A stretch of 64,000 nt of DNA, taken from NCBI GenBank assembly GCA_910587695.1, contig CAJUNC010000005.1, positions 57,529 through 121,528 on the forward strand, written 5' to 3'. Both the position numbers and the translations under genes were made by a program. The notes under the pieces were generated by a model. It did not search any database, was not told the origin of the DNA, and saw only the letters and a program-made list of their open reading frames with translations. The stretch is from an uncultured Lactobacillus sp. GTDB taxonomy: Bacteria > Bacillota > Bacilli > Lactobacillales > Lactobacillaceae. Below, piece by piece: positions 17,514 to 26,769 of this stretch; the stretch's first letter is position 1; every line of letters begins with the position of its first letter.

Positions 17514-19343
17514 ATGTATCGATATTTAAAGAGATTATTGATCGGACAACCGCTAAAAACTGCTGAAGAAAGTGGGCAGTCTTTGACTAAATTCAAAGCT
17601 TTGGCCTTGCTTTCCTCGGATGCGTTGTCATCAGTGGCATACGGGACAGAACAGATCACAACAGCACTATTTATTTTATCGGCTGCTGCGACCTGGTATG
17701 CATTACCAGCTGCTGGGATCGTGTTACTTTTGTTGTTTGCGATCACAATGTCGTATCGTCAGATCATCAATGCTTATCCTTCTGGGGGCGGTGCTTATGT
17801 AGTTGCGACTAAAAATTGGGGGACAAGCGCAGGCTTAGTTGCTGGCGGATCACTTTTAGTTGATTATATGCTGACTGTGGCTGTTTCGGTTACATCTGGG
17901 ACAGAAGCTATTACATCAGCGATCCCGAGCTTACAAGCACACAGTGTTTTTCTCTCTGTTGTGATCGTCTTATTTATCATGACACTGAATTTACGGGGGA
18001 TGCGTGAATCAGCTTCGTTTCTGACGATCCCGGTGTACTTTTTTGTGATCATGATCGTTTCGATGGTCGCTTTAGGCTTGTTTAATATTGTAACAGGTAA
18101 GATCCAATATTCAGCCGCAGCTCATATTGGTGATACAGTACCAGGAATGTCGTTATTACTATTTTTAAAAGCTTTTTCAGCAGGTTCATCTTCATTGACT
18201 GGGGTAGAAGCTATCAGTAATGCAGTTCCTAATTTTAAAGAGCCTAAAAAGCGTAATGCGGCAAACACTTTGGCGATCATGTCATTGATCTTAGCAGTCT
18301 TCTTTAGTGGGATCACCTTTTTGAGTTATTATCTAGGTATTTTACCAGATCCTAAACAAACGGTGCTTTCTCAGATTGCAGGTGCTGTTTTTGGTCATGG
18401 TATTTTCTACTATTTACTGCAATTATCAACTGCTATGATCTTGGCAGTGGCAGCTAATACTGGTTTTTCGGCTTTTCCGATCTTAGCCTATAACTTGGCC
18501 AAGGATAAATTTATGCCTCATATGTTTATGGATAAAGGTGATCGTTTAGGTTATTCCAATGGGATCATTGCGCTAGCGATCGGGGCGATCGTGTTGATCT
18601 TTATCTTTAACGGTCAGACTAATTTATTGATCCCATTGTATGCAGTCGGGGTCTTTGTGCCATTTACTCTCTCACAATCAGGGATGTTGATCCATTGGAA
18701 GCGCCACAAGGGTAAGCACTGGATCTTAAATTCTTGTTTCAATCTATTGGGGGCAGTGATCTCATTGGCTTTAGTGGTCTTTTTATTTTGGTTACACTTT
18801 GATAACGTTTGGCCATATTTGATCATTATGCCGATACTGCTCTTTGGTTTTTATAAGGTCCATAGTCATTATGTTACTGTAGCAGCTCAACTGCGCTTAA
18901 GTGAAGAGCAACAATTGCATGATTATTCCGGTTCAACGGTCATCGTGTTAGTTAGCTCAGTCACACACGTAACGACTGGAGCGATCAACTATGCACGTTC
19001 GATCAGTGATAATGTGATCGCAATGCATGTTTCGTTTGATACTAATCCTAAAAAAGAACACGAAACAGCGCAGGAATTCAAAATGGCCTTTCCTGATGTA
19101 CGCTTTGTTGATCTGCATTCTTCATATCGGTCAGTCGTGCCACCAGTCTTGCGCTTTTGCGATGTGATCGCTAAGGATGCTAAACAACGCAATTACTCGT
19201 TGACGGTTTTGGTACCGCAGTTTGTGCCGAAAAAACCTTGGCAAAATATCTTGCATAATCAGACGAGTTTACGCTTACGGTCAGCTTTAGGGACTCACGA
19301 AAATATTATCGTGTCGACCTATAGCTACCACTTGAAAAAATAA
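17514..19343 (+). CDS. APC-superfamily amino acid permease with a C-terminal cytoplasmic domain
   Basis: A 609-aa transporter with about 12 hydrophobic segments in residues 25-450, beginning with the APC-type SLTKFKALALLSSDALSSVAYGTEQ and the GGGAYVVATKNWG loop. The last 150 residues form a soluble domain that begins VIVLVSSVTHV. The YdaO/KtrA-like potassium importer KimA of Bacillus has the same design, so potassium rather than amino acid uptake is a real alternative. AAAAGGGG is upstream of the ATG. Single-gene unit, with a terminator on each side. Confidence 0.82.
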   Translation: MYRYLKRLLIGQPLKTAEESGQSLTKFKALALLSSDALSSVAYGTEQITTALFILSAAATWYALPAAGIVLLLLFAITMSYRQIINAYPSGGGAYVVATKNWGTSAGLVAGGSLLVDYMLTVAVSVTSGTEAITSAIPSLQAHSVFLSVVIVLFIMTLNLRGMRESASFLTIPVYFFVIMIVSMVALGLFNIVTGKIQYSAAAHIGDTVPGMSLLLFLKAFSAGSSSLTGVEAISNAVPNFKEPKKRNAANTLAIMSLILAVFFSGITFLSYYLGILPDPKQTVLSQIAGAVFGHGIFYYLLQLSTAMILAVAANTGFSAFPILAYNLAKDKFMPHMFMDKGDRLGYSNGIIALAIGAIVLIFIFNGQTNLLIPLYAVGVFVPFTLSQSGMLIHWKRHKGKHWILNSCFNLLGAVISLALVVFLFWLHFDNVWPYLIIMPILLFGFYKVHSHYVTVAAQLRLSEEQQLHDYSGSTVIVLVSSVTHVTTGAINYARSISDNVIAMHVSFDTNPKKEHETAQEFKMAFPDVRFVDLHSSYRSVVPPVLRFCDVIAKDAKQRNYSLTVLVPQFVPKKPWQNILHNQTSLRLRSALGTHENIIVSTYSYHLKK

Positions 19344-19349
19344 AATATT

Positions 19350-19384
19350 AGGGTCGTGGAGGATATATTTCACGACCCTTTTTA
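19350..19384 (+). terminator. Terminator after the APC permease
   Basis: AGGGTCGTG (19350-19358) pairs with CACGACCCT (19371-19379), then T-rich. Confidence 0.88.
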
Positions 19385-19506
19385 ATTTTTCTCATGCAAA
19401 AAATGACCCATTCGCTGGTTTATGGTAAAATGATACTTGAATTATAGGCTTTTTAGCTGATAATGAATTCTCAACATTTGAGGATTTGATGGAAAGAGGA
19501 CGCTAT

Positions 19507-20601
19507 ATGTACAAAATCCTTGCGTCGTTATTAGCAACATTTGTCCTAGCTTTAGTGCTGACTCCATTGGTCCGACGCTTATCTTTTCGAGTCGGAGCAG
19601 TTGATAATCCCAATGCTCGGCGAGTTAATCGGGTACCGATGCCGACCATGGGGGGCTTAGCCATCTTTGTTGCGTTTAATACGACAAATTTCTTTTTATT
19701 ACGCGATCAATATCCCTTAAGCCAACTAGTTGCGTTATTGTTGGCCCAAAGTTTGATCATTATGACGGGAATGATCGATGATATTTTTGAATTGAAACCG
19801 CGCCAAAAAGTTTTAGGGATCACACTGGCAGCATTGGTAGTTTATTTTATTGCTAATATCAAAATGACGACTTTGACTTTACCATTTCTTGGAGTCGTTC
19901 CTCTAGGTTGGTTTAGTTTACCGATAACGTTGATCTGGATCTTAGGGATCACCAATGCAGTCAATCTGATCGACGGTTTAGATGGTCTAGCTACAGGGGT
20001 CGCGATCATTGCACTTTCAACTAGTGCTTTGACGGGATATTTCTTCTTGAATGTGACGTCGACATTTATCTCGATCATGATGGCGACCTTGGTAGCTGCT
20101 TTATTGGGCTTTTTACCATATAATTTTCACCCTGCTAAGATCTATTTAGGTGATACTGGTTCGCTGTTTATCGGTTTTATGATCTCTGTTTTCTCGTTGT
20201 ATGGTTTGAAGAATGCAACTTTTATCACGTTGATCATCCCTGTGATCATTTTGGGAGTTCCGATCACGGATACGGTATATGCGATCTTACGTCGACTTTT
20301 GAATAAGAAACCGATCTCGCAAGCTGATAAGCATCACTTGCACCATCGCTTGATGCAGATGGGGTTGACCCATCGCCAGACTGTGTTGGTGATCTATGGG
20401 ATCGCATTGATCTTTTCGTTTATTTCATTGCTGTACCCCTTGTCTAATTTATGGGGTTCGATCTTACTGACGGTCGCAACATTATTTGGTTTAGAACTAT
20501 TTGTTGAAGCGATCGGTTTAGTCGGTGATACACGCCAGCCTTTATTGAACGGGATCAAATATTTAGTTTTGAAAGTCAGCCACTTATTTGAACATAAATG
20601 A
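19507..20601 (+). CDS. tagO: Undecaprenyl-phosphate GlcNAc-1-phosphate transferase (TagO/WecA type)
   Basis: A polytopic transferase of the MraY/WecA family with the metal-binding MIDDIFELKPRQK motif, NLIDGLDGLATG and HHLHHRLMQMG near the cytosolic loop. It links GlcNAc-1-P to undecaprenyl phosphate, starting wall teichoic acid or wall polysaccharide synthesis. AGAGGA lies 7 nt before ATG 19507, which is preferred over an upstream in-frame ATG. About 10 membrane segments; a monocistronic unit. Confidence 0.9.
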   Translation: MYKILASLLATFVLALVLTPLVRRLSFRVGAVDNPNARRVNRVPMPTMGGLAIFVAFNTTNFFLLRDQYPLSQLVALLLAQSLIIMTGMIDDIFELKPRQKVLGITLAALVVYFIANIKMTTLTLPFLGVVPLGWFSLPITLIWILGITNAVNLIDGLDGLATGVAIIALSTSALTGYFFLNVTSTFISIMMATLVAALLGFLPYNFHPAKIYLGDTGSLFIGFMISVFSLYGLKNATFITLIIPVIILGVPITDTVYAILRRLLNKKPISQADKHHLHHRLMQMGLTHRQTVLVIYGIALIFSFISLLYPLSNLWGSILLTVATLFGLELFVEAIGLVGDTRQPLLNGIKYLVLKVSHLFEHK

Positions 20602-20608
20602 ATTACAT

Positions 20609-20648
20609 AAAAAATGCGCCATCCCAGGTCAAGGATGGCGTATTTTTT
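20609..20648. terminator. Bidirectional terminator between tagO and yigZ
   Basis: AAAAAATGCGCCATCC pairs with GGATGGCGTATTTTTT with one mismatch; A and T runs on both sides serve both convergent genes. Confidence 0.88.
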
Positions 20649-21294
20649 AGGCTTGATGGGGGTCAAAATCGATCTCGTGATAACGATTTTCTCCGACTGT
20701 GATCGTTACGCGACCATTCAACAGATCAGTGATCTTAGTCATCAGTTCGTCAGAAAGATCTGTATCGACTGCGATCATGACCTCGACTTCTTCAGTGTAG
20801 TTGATCGCTAAGGTAAGTACCGGCTGATTTTCCAGATAATTTTGCAACTTGCCTAATAATGGGTAGTTGACTTTTAATGAAAGTTCAGTTTGTATGACAC
20901 GTTTAACGATCCCCAATTCTTTTAGGGCTTGGGCAACAGCACCACCGTAAGCACGGATCAAGCCTCCAGTTCCTAGCTTGATCCCACCAAAGTAGCGTGT
21001 CACTACGGCGCAAACATTATGCACTTGATTTTTTTTGAGAACATCCAGCATTGGTACACCAGCGGTCCCAGAAGGTTCACCATTGTCACTTTCCCGTTGG
21101 ATCTCATCATTTAGGCCTAAAGTGTAGGCAAAACAGTTATGGGTAGCTTTGCGATGTTTAGTTTTGATCTCATCGATAAATGCTCGAGCTTCTTCTTCGG
21201 TTTCAGTTCGTTTGATATTACAGATGAATTGCGATTTTTTGATCACGATCTCGATCACACCATCTTGTTTTAAGGTAAGATATGGTTTATCCAA
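20647..21294 (-). CDS. yigZ: YigZ/IMPACT family protein
   Basis: A 215-aa protein of the YigZ/IMPACT (UPF0029) family. The hallmark region ATHNCFAYTLG ... SDNGEPSGTAGVPMLDVL ... VVTRYFGGIKLGTGGLIRAYG is complete, followed by the C-terminal ferredoxin-like DUF1949 domain. The molecular role is uncertain; eukaryotic IMPACT modulates Gcn2. The start is TTG 21294 with no ribosome site within 20 nt, and an in-frame TGA blocks extension far upstream. See the leader entry at 21295-21342. Confidence 0.9.
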   Translation of the reverse strand: MDKPYLTLKQDGVIEIVIKKSQFICNIKRTETEEEARAFIDEIKTKHRKATHNCFAYTLGLNDEIQRESDNGEPSGTAGVPMLDVLKKNQVHNVCAVVTRYFGGIKLGTGGLIRAYGGAVAQALKELGIVKRVIQTELSLKVNYPLLGKLQNYLENQPVLTLAINYTEEVEVMIAVDTDLSDELMTKITDLLNGRVTITVGENRYHEIDFDPHQA

Positions 21295-21342
21295 GAAAAA
21301 TATAGCTATATTGTGAAATCAAAAGGATATAGCTTCCCCCTT
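21295..21342 (-). promoter_or_regulatory. yigZ leader with a stem-bridged Shine-Dalgarno sequence
   Basis: Read on the minus strand, AAGGGGG (plus 21336-21342) is followed by one A, then AGCTATAT (21327-21334), a 15-nt loop, ATATAGCT (21304-21311), nine nt and the TTG start. The 8-bp stem is perfect and would bring AAGGGGG to about 10 nt from the start. The motif strongly resembles the holB and hprK leaders. Confidence 0.6.
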
Positions 21343-21448
21343 AAAGAGTTATTGTTTTAGTAGCTTCACAGATCCTACTACCATTATTATTGAAACTCAC
21401 AAATAATTTTACGCATAGTTTGCGTATTTTATAAGTGAGGTGAGAAAA

Positions 21449-22798
21449 TTGGAAAAAACATTGAATTTGTTGATGGGTCGTCAATTAAGTAGCCTGCAGC
21501 TCAAAGCTCTAGGTATAGTAGCTTTAGACCTAGCTGAGCTCAAACAACGTCCAGCTGTGACCGTCAAAAAGGGGCGCATATTTTGTCAACGATGTGGTTT
21601 CCAAGCGCCAAGAGCAAATTATGCTCTACCAGATAAGAGTTATTATTGTCCGGCTTGCTTAGCGTGGGGACGTTTGACGACGACCATGTCACTTTATAGT
21701 ATACCTGAAGCCAATGATTTTAAAAAGTATTCTCAAGATCTATTGGAGAAAAAGCCAAGATTATCTTTATGGCAAAAGAAGGCTGCTAAAGAATTATTGC
21801 AAACGGTCAAACTCAAACAAGAACGGCTATTATGGGCTGTAACTGGAGCGGGGAAGACTGAAATGCTATTTGAAGCACTAAATTTTGCTTTGTTAAATCA
21901 ACAGCGGGTCTGTTTGGCGACACCGCGAGTCGATGTGTGTAATGAATTATATCCGCGTCTGTGCCAGGCATTTCCTAAAGTCAAAAGTAGTTTACTGTAT
22001 CAAAATAGTGGGCAAGAATATGACTACACCCAGTTAGTAGTGTGTACAGTGCATCAACTATTGCGATTTTATCACGCATTCGATCTATTGGTGATCGATG
22101 AAGTTGATGCTTTTCCTTATGTTAATGACCGTCAATTGCATTATGCCGTCGCACATGCTAAAAAAATAAATTCGAGTACGCTATATCTGACAGCGACCCC
22201 TGATCGTTATTTAAAACAGCAGATCTACCAAAATAAGCTGGCGGTCACTTGTCTACCACTGCGTTATCATCGGCATTTATTACCTGAAATAACCTTAGTC
22301 AAGCTTTATTTTCCAAAGCAAAAAATTGAAGAGAGAACAAAAAAATATCTTGCCAAGTGGATAAAAAATAAAACACCTTTTCTAGTATTTGTTCCACAGA
22401 TCGCTTTGCTAAAGCCAATTTTGAAAGAATTACAGCATTTGTGGCCTGCAATAAATGGGGAATGCGTTTCGGCACTTGATCCCGATCGACTACAAAAAGT
22501 CAAAAACTTGCGAGCTGGGATCGATCGCTATTTGGTAACGACTACCATCCTTGAACGAGGGATCACGATCACACGCTTAAATGTCATGGTATTGCAAGCA
22601 GATGCACCGATCTTTTCTGAGACGGTCTTGGTTCAGATCGCTGGACGTGTTGGTAGAGATAAAGACTATCCATCAGGGGACGTGATCTTTACCTATCAGG
22701 AAATGACTTCGGCTTTACGCGCAGCTAAAAAACAGATCAAGCTATTGAATCAAAAAGCTAAGCAGTTGTTAAAAAATGATGAAGTGTCTACTTTGTAA
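21449..22798 (+). CDS. comFA: Competence DNA helicase/translocase ComFA
   Basis: A superfamily 2 ATPase for taking up single-stranded DNA during competence. The N-terminal four-cysteine zinc finger is CQRCGF ... CPACLAWG. Motif I is TGAGKTEM, motif II DEVDAFPY, and a late motif VGRDKDYPSGD. It resembles PriA-like helicases. The TTG at 21449 has GAGGTGAG 5-7 nt upstream and is preferred to the in-frame GTG at 21440. Overlaps comFC by 23 bp. Confidence 0.92.
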   Translation: MEKTLNLLMGRQLSSLQLKALGIVALDLAELKQRPAVTVKKGRIFCQRCGFQAPRANYALPDKSYYCPACLAWGRLTTTMSLYSIPEANDFKKYSQDLLEKKPRLSLWQKKAAKELLQTVKLKQERLLWAVTGAGKTEMLFEALNFALLNQQRVCLATPRVDVCNELYPRLCQAFPKVKSSLLYQNSGQEYDYTQLVVCTVHQLLRFYHAFDLLVIDEVDAFPYVNDRQLHYAVAHAKKINSSTLYLTATPDRYLKQQIYQNKLAVTCLPLRYHRHLLPEITLVKLYFPKQKIEERTKKYLAKWIKNKTPFLVFVPQIALLKPILKELQHLWPAINGECVSALDPDRLQKVKNLRAGIDRYLVTTTILERGITITRLNVMVLQADAPIFSETVLVQIAGRVGRDKDYPSGDVIFTYQEMTSALRAAKKQIKLLNQKAKQLLKNDEVSTL

Positions 22799-23468
22799 TG
22801 CTACATTAGCGTTTGATTTTTCATGGCGCTGGTTTTTTAGCTTCCAGATTTTTGAAACTGTGCCACTTTGTGAAAAATGTCACCAAAAGTTTATTGCGAT
22901 CGCTGGGGAAACGAGTTGTCCAGGCTGTGGGCGTCAACAAAAACAACGCAAATTGTGTCAAGATTGTCTTCGCTGGCGTAAATTGCAAACTGAGCTGTTG
23001 TACAACAAGGCCTTTTACGTTTATGCCGAGCCTAATATGCGTGCGTACTTTGAAGCCTATAAATTTCAAGGTGATTACCGTCTGCGCCAAATATTTGCTA
23101 AGACATTGCAAGATCACTGTAAAAAGTATTTACGTCGGGGGTGGTTAGTAGTCGTGATCCCCGTAGATGAACAAACCTTAGCTACCCGAGGCTTTGATCA
23201 AGTTGTTGGCTTTTTACCAGATATACCTAAGAAAATGTATCTATATCACTTAAAAAAATTTGATCGTTGTCCGCAGTCACATAAATCACGACAAGAAAGA
23301 TTGGCAACGCCTCAACCTTTTGGCTATCGAGGTCCAGCTGATCTAGAGCATAAAAACATTTTGCTGGTAGATGATATCTACACGACAGGTAGTACTTTGT
23401 ATCATGCGCGTGAATTGTTGTTGGCCCATAATTGTGGCTGTGTACGTTCGGTGACACTAGCCCGTTGA
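22776..23468 (+). CDS. comFC: ComF family protein, phosphoribosyltransferase fold (ComFC)
   Basis: A 230-aa protein with an N-terminal cysteine-rich zinc region (CLLCNATL, CEKCHQK, CPGCGRQQKQRKLCQDC) and the PRPP-binding loop VLLVDDIYTTGSTL near the C terminus. ComFC works with ComFA in transformation. The start lies inside the comFA 3' end, so translation is coupled. Confidence 0.92.
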   Translation: MMKCLLCNATLAFDFSWRWFFSFQIFETVPLCEKCHQKFIAIAGETSCPGCGRQQKQRKLCQDCLRWRKLQTELLYNKAFYVYAEPNMRAYFEAYKFQGDYRLRQIFAKTLQDHCKKYLRRGWLVVVIPVDEQTLATRGFDQVVGFLPDIPKKMYLYHLKKFDRCPQSHKSRQERLATPQPFGYRGPADLEHKNILLVDDIYTTGSTLYHARELLLAHNCGCVRSVTLAR

Positions 23469-23503
23469 TATATAAAATTTTATAAATATTGAGTAGTTAT
23501 TAA

Positions 23504-23532
23504 TTGTTAATTTAACCGCTTTCTATTATAAT
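23504..23532 (+). promoter_or_regulatory. hpf promoter
   Basis: TTGTTA (23504-23509), a 17-bp spacer and TATAAT (23527-23532), followed by an 80-nt leader. Confidence 0.7.
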
Positions 23533-23618
23533 AAAAGTAGAGATAAGGTAAGACTAATAAAGTGTATACCTGGTCTTTTAAGCATATAAAATGCTTAGTT
23601 GTGAAAGGAGAGGTTATC

Positions 23619-24173
23619 ATGTTAAAGATTAATGTTCGTGGTGAAAATATTGAGGTTACGGGTGCGATCCGTGAATATGTGGAAAAGAAACTTTCCAAAC
23701 TTGAAAAGTATTTTGAGGATACATCTAATTCTACCGCTCACGTAAATCTTAAAGTGTATTCTGATAAGAACAGCAAGGTAGAAGTTACGATCCCGCTTCC
23801 ATACTTGGTATTACGTGCCGAAGAGACCTCACCAGATATGTATGCAAGCATTGATCTGGTAACGGATAAGCTTGAACGTCAAATCAGAAAATATAAGACA
23901 AAGCTCAACCGCAAATCACGCGAAAAGGGCTTCAAGCATATGGAATTCGTTCCGACCGAAGATCCAAAACAAGCTGAAAAAGAAGATAAAAAATTCGAAG
24001 TTGTCCGTACAAAGAGCGTTTCATTGAAGCCAATGGACGTAGAAGAGGCCATCTTGCAAATGGATATGTTAGGTCATGATTTCTTTATCTATGAAGATGC
24101 AGAAACTGAAGGCACAAACATTGTCTATCGTCGTAGAGATGGTCGTTACGGCTTGATCGAAGCTAATAACTAA
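23619..24173 (+). CDS. hpf: Long-form ribosome hibernation promoting factor
   Basis: A 184-aa protein with an N-terminal HPF/RaiA domain (about residues 1-100) and the C-terminal dimerisation domain (about 125-184, KSVSLKPMDVEEAILQMDMLGHDFF). Long HPF joins 70S ribosomes into inactive 100S dimers in stationary phase. AAAGGAGAGG precedes ATG 23619. Normally stress- or growth-phase-regulated; a terminator follows. Confidence 0.95.
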   Translation: MLKINVRGENIEVTGAIREYVEKKLSKLEKYFEDTSNSTAHVNLKVYSDKNSKVEVTIPLPYLVLRAEETSPDMYASIDLVTDKLERQIRKYKTKLNRKSREKGFKHMEFVPTEDPKQAEKEDKKFEVVRTKSVSLKPMDVEEAILQMDMLGHDFFIYEDAETEGTNIVYRRRDGRYGLIEANN

Positions 24174-24192
24174 GCTATCATTGTGATGCTTT

Positions 24193-24222
24193 AAGCGCCT
24201 GATATAATTCAGGCGCTTTTTG
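24193..24222 (+). terminator. Terminator after hpf
   Basis: AGCGCCTGA pairs with TCAGGCGCT around a 6-nt loop, then TTTTT. Confidence 0.88.
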
Positions 24223-24331
24223 TAGTCTAATTGTAATTGTTTGAGCAACAATAAAATGCTAAAATAAGAAGAAGTATATTTTTATTTGAAAAAAATAAAT
24301 GTAATCGTTGCAGAAAGGATTTATAAAGTAA

Positions 24332-26692
24332 ATGGCAAATGTCCTAAAAAAATGGGTCGAAAGCGATAAACGTGAATTAAAACGTCTTGGAAAGATCGCT
24401 GATCAAGTCGAAGCTTATGCCAATGATATGGAAGCTTTATCCGATGAAGAATTAAAAGCAAAGACCCCTGAATTTAAACAACGTTATCAAAATGGTGAAA
24501 CTTTAGATGATCTCTTGCCGGAAGCCTTTGCGGTCGCACGCGAAGGGGCTAAACGTGTGTTGGGACTATATCCTTACCGAGTCCAGATCATCGGGGGTAC
24601 AGTGTTACATGAAGGTAATATTGCCGAAATGCGGACTGGTGAGGGTAAAACTTTGACCGCGACAATGCCGGTCTACCTCAATGCCTTATCCGGTGAAGGA
24701 GTCCATGTTGTAACCGTTAACGAATATCTCTCAAGTCGTGACGCTACTGAGATGGGTGAGTTATATAACTGGCTCGGTCTGACAGTCGGTTTGAACGTTG
24801 CGGATAAGACTCCAGAAGAAAAACGAGAAGCTTATGCTTGTGATATCACATATTCAACTAACAGTGAGCTTGGTTTTGACTACTTACGTGATAATATGGT
24901 AGTTTACCGTGAAGATATGGTCCAACGTCCATTGAACTTTGTTATCGTCGATGAGGTCGATTCGATCTTGATCGATGAAGCAAGAACACCGTTGATCATT
25001 TCTGGGCAAGCGACTGCGGCTACACAGTTATATACTCGGGCTGATCGCTTTGCTAAGACCTTGAAAAAAGACGAAGATTTTAAAGTTGATCTAGAATCAA
25101 AGACTGTTTCCTTGACCGAAGAAGGTATCCAAAAAGGTGAAAAATATTTTGGTTTGACTAACTTATTTGATCCTGATAATACAGCTTTGAACCACCATTT
25201 AGATAATGCTTTACGTGCTAACTACATCATGTTACGCGATAAAGATTATGTGGTCCAAAATGATGAAGTCATGATCGTTGACCAATTTACTGGACGTATC
25301 ATGGATGGTCGGCGTTATTCAGATGGCTTGCACCAAGCGATCGAAGCTAAAGAACATGTTAAGATCGAAGAAGAAACTAAGACGATGGCTAACATCACTT
25401 ACCAAAACTTCTTTAGAATGTACAAAAAGCTCTCAGGGATGACTGGGACAGCTAAAACTGAAAAAGAAGAATTTCGTGAAATTTACAATATGGAAGTCGT
25501 AACGATCCCAACGAACCGTCCGATCTTACGTGAAGACCGTCCAGATCTGTTATATCCGACTTTAGAAAGTAAATTTAAAGCTGTTGTTGAAGATATCAAA
25601 GAACGCCATGCAACTGGGCAACCAGTTTTGGTCGGTACAGTAGCGGTCGAAACGTCTGAATTATTATCTCAAATGTTAGAGCAAGCAGGGATCCCACATG
25701 CCGTATTGAATGCTAAAAATCACGCTAAAGAAGCTGAGATCGTGGTCAATGCCGGACAACGTGGCGCTGTAACGATCGCGACAAACATGGCTGGTCGTGG
25801 GACTGACATCAAATTAGGGCCTGGCGTGCGTGAGATCGGTGGTTTGGCTGTTATCGGGACAGAACGCCATGAATCACGCCGTATCGATAATCAGTTACGT
25901 GGTCGTTCGGGACGTCAAGGTGATCCTGGTGTGACACAGTTTTATCTTTCACTTGAAGATGATCTGATGTTGCGTTTTGGTTCTGAACGGATCAAACATT
26001 TCTACGAAACGATGAATATCTCGGATGATACAGTGATCCAATCCAAGATGATCACGCGTCAAGTAGAATCAGCCCAAAAGCGAGTCGAAGGTAATAACTA
26101 CGATACACGGAAGCAAGTTTTACAATATGATGACGTGATGCGGGCTCAACGAGAGGTCATCTATTCCCAACGTCAACAAGTCATCATGGAAACTGACTCC
26201 TTGAAGCAAGTCATTATGCCAATGATCAAGCGGACGGTCGAACATAACGTTCAAATAAATACAGTTGGTGATAAAAAAGACTGGAATTTGGATGGGATCG
26301 TTGATTTTGCGATCGGAGCGATGGTCAATGAAGACAGCATCAGTAAAGATGATTTTGCCGGTAAGAGTCAAGAAGAGATCGTTTCTTACCTGATGCAAAA
26401 GGCTGAAGAAAACTACGCTGCTAAAGAAGCCCAATTAAATGATAAAGCTCAAATGCTAGAATTTGAAAAAGTTGTTATCTTGCGCGTGGTCGATGCACGT
26501 TGGACTGATCATATCGATGAGATGGATCAATTACGCCAATCGATCGGTCTGCGTGGTTATGGTCAGCTAAATCCGTTAGTTGAATACCAATCAGACGGTT
26601 TCAGAATGTTTGAACAGATGGTCGGTGACATTGAGTATGATGTGACTCGTCTCTTCTTGAAAGCTGAGATCCGTCAAAATATTAGTCGCTAG
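24332..26692 (+). CDS. secA: Preprotein translocase ATPase SecA
   Basis: A 786-aa SecA with DEAD motor motifs MRTGEGKT, VDEVDSILIDEARTPLI and the GRSGRQGDPG motif VI, plus preprotein cross-linking and helical scaffold regions. The protein ends shortly after the scaffold (LFLKAEIRQNISR) and lacks the cysteine-rich zinc tail that many SecA proteins have. It drives export through SecYEG. hpf, secA and prfB lie in the order seen across Firmicutes. Confidence 0.97.
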   Translation: MANVLKKWVESDKRELKRLGKIADQVEAYANDMEALSDEELKAKTPEFKQRYQNGETLDDLLPEAFAVAREGAKRVLGLYPYRVQIIGGTVLHEGNIAEMRTGEGKTLTATMPVYLNALSGEGVHVVTVNEYLSSRDATEMGELYNWLGLTVGLNVADKTPEEKREAYACDITYSTNSELGFDYLRDNMVVYREDMVQRPLNFVIVDEVDSILIDEARTPLIISGQATAATQLYTRADRFAKTLKKDEDFKVDLESKTVSLTEEGIQKGEKYFGLTNLFDPDNTALNHHLDNALRANYIMLRDKDYVVQNDEVMIVDQFTGRIMDGRRYSDGLHQAIEAKEHVKIEEETKTMANITYQNFFRMYKKLSGMTGTAKTEKEEFREIYNMEVVTIPTNRPILREDRPDLLYPTLESKFKAVVEDIKERHATGQPVLVGTVAVETSELLSQMLEQAGIPHAVLNAKNHAKEAEIVVNAGQRGAVTIATNMAGRGTDIKLGPGVREIGGLAVIGTERHESRRIDNQLRGRSGRQGDPGVTQFYLSLEDDLMLRFGSERIKHFYETMNISDDTVIQSKMITRQVESAQKRVEGNNYDTRKQVLQYDDVMRAQREVIYSQRQQVIMETDSLKQVIMPMIKRTVEHNVQINTVGDKKDWNLDGIVDFAIGAMVNEDSISKDDFAGKSQEEIVSYLMQKAEENYAAKEAQLNDKAQMLEFEKVVILRVVDARWTDHIDEMDQLRQSIGLRGYGQLNPLVEYQSDGFRMFEQMVGDIEYDVTRLFLKAEIRQNISR

Positions 26693-26695
26693 TAG

Positions 26696-26731
26696 TTAAA
26701 AGAAGACCAGTTTTGACTGATCTTCTTTTAA
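26696..26731 (+). terminator. Terminator between secA and prfB
   Basis: TTAAAAGAAGACCAG (26696-26710) pairs with CTGATCTTCTTTTAA (26717-26731), one mismatch. prfB may also be reached by readthrough. Confidence 0.75.
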
Positions 26732-26769
26732 CTTACATACGAGTGATCTGTAATTGAGGGAATAATAAT

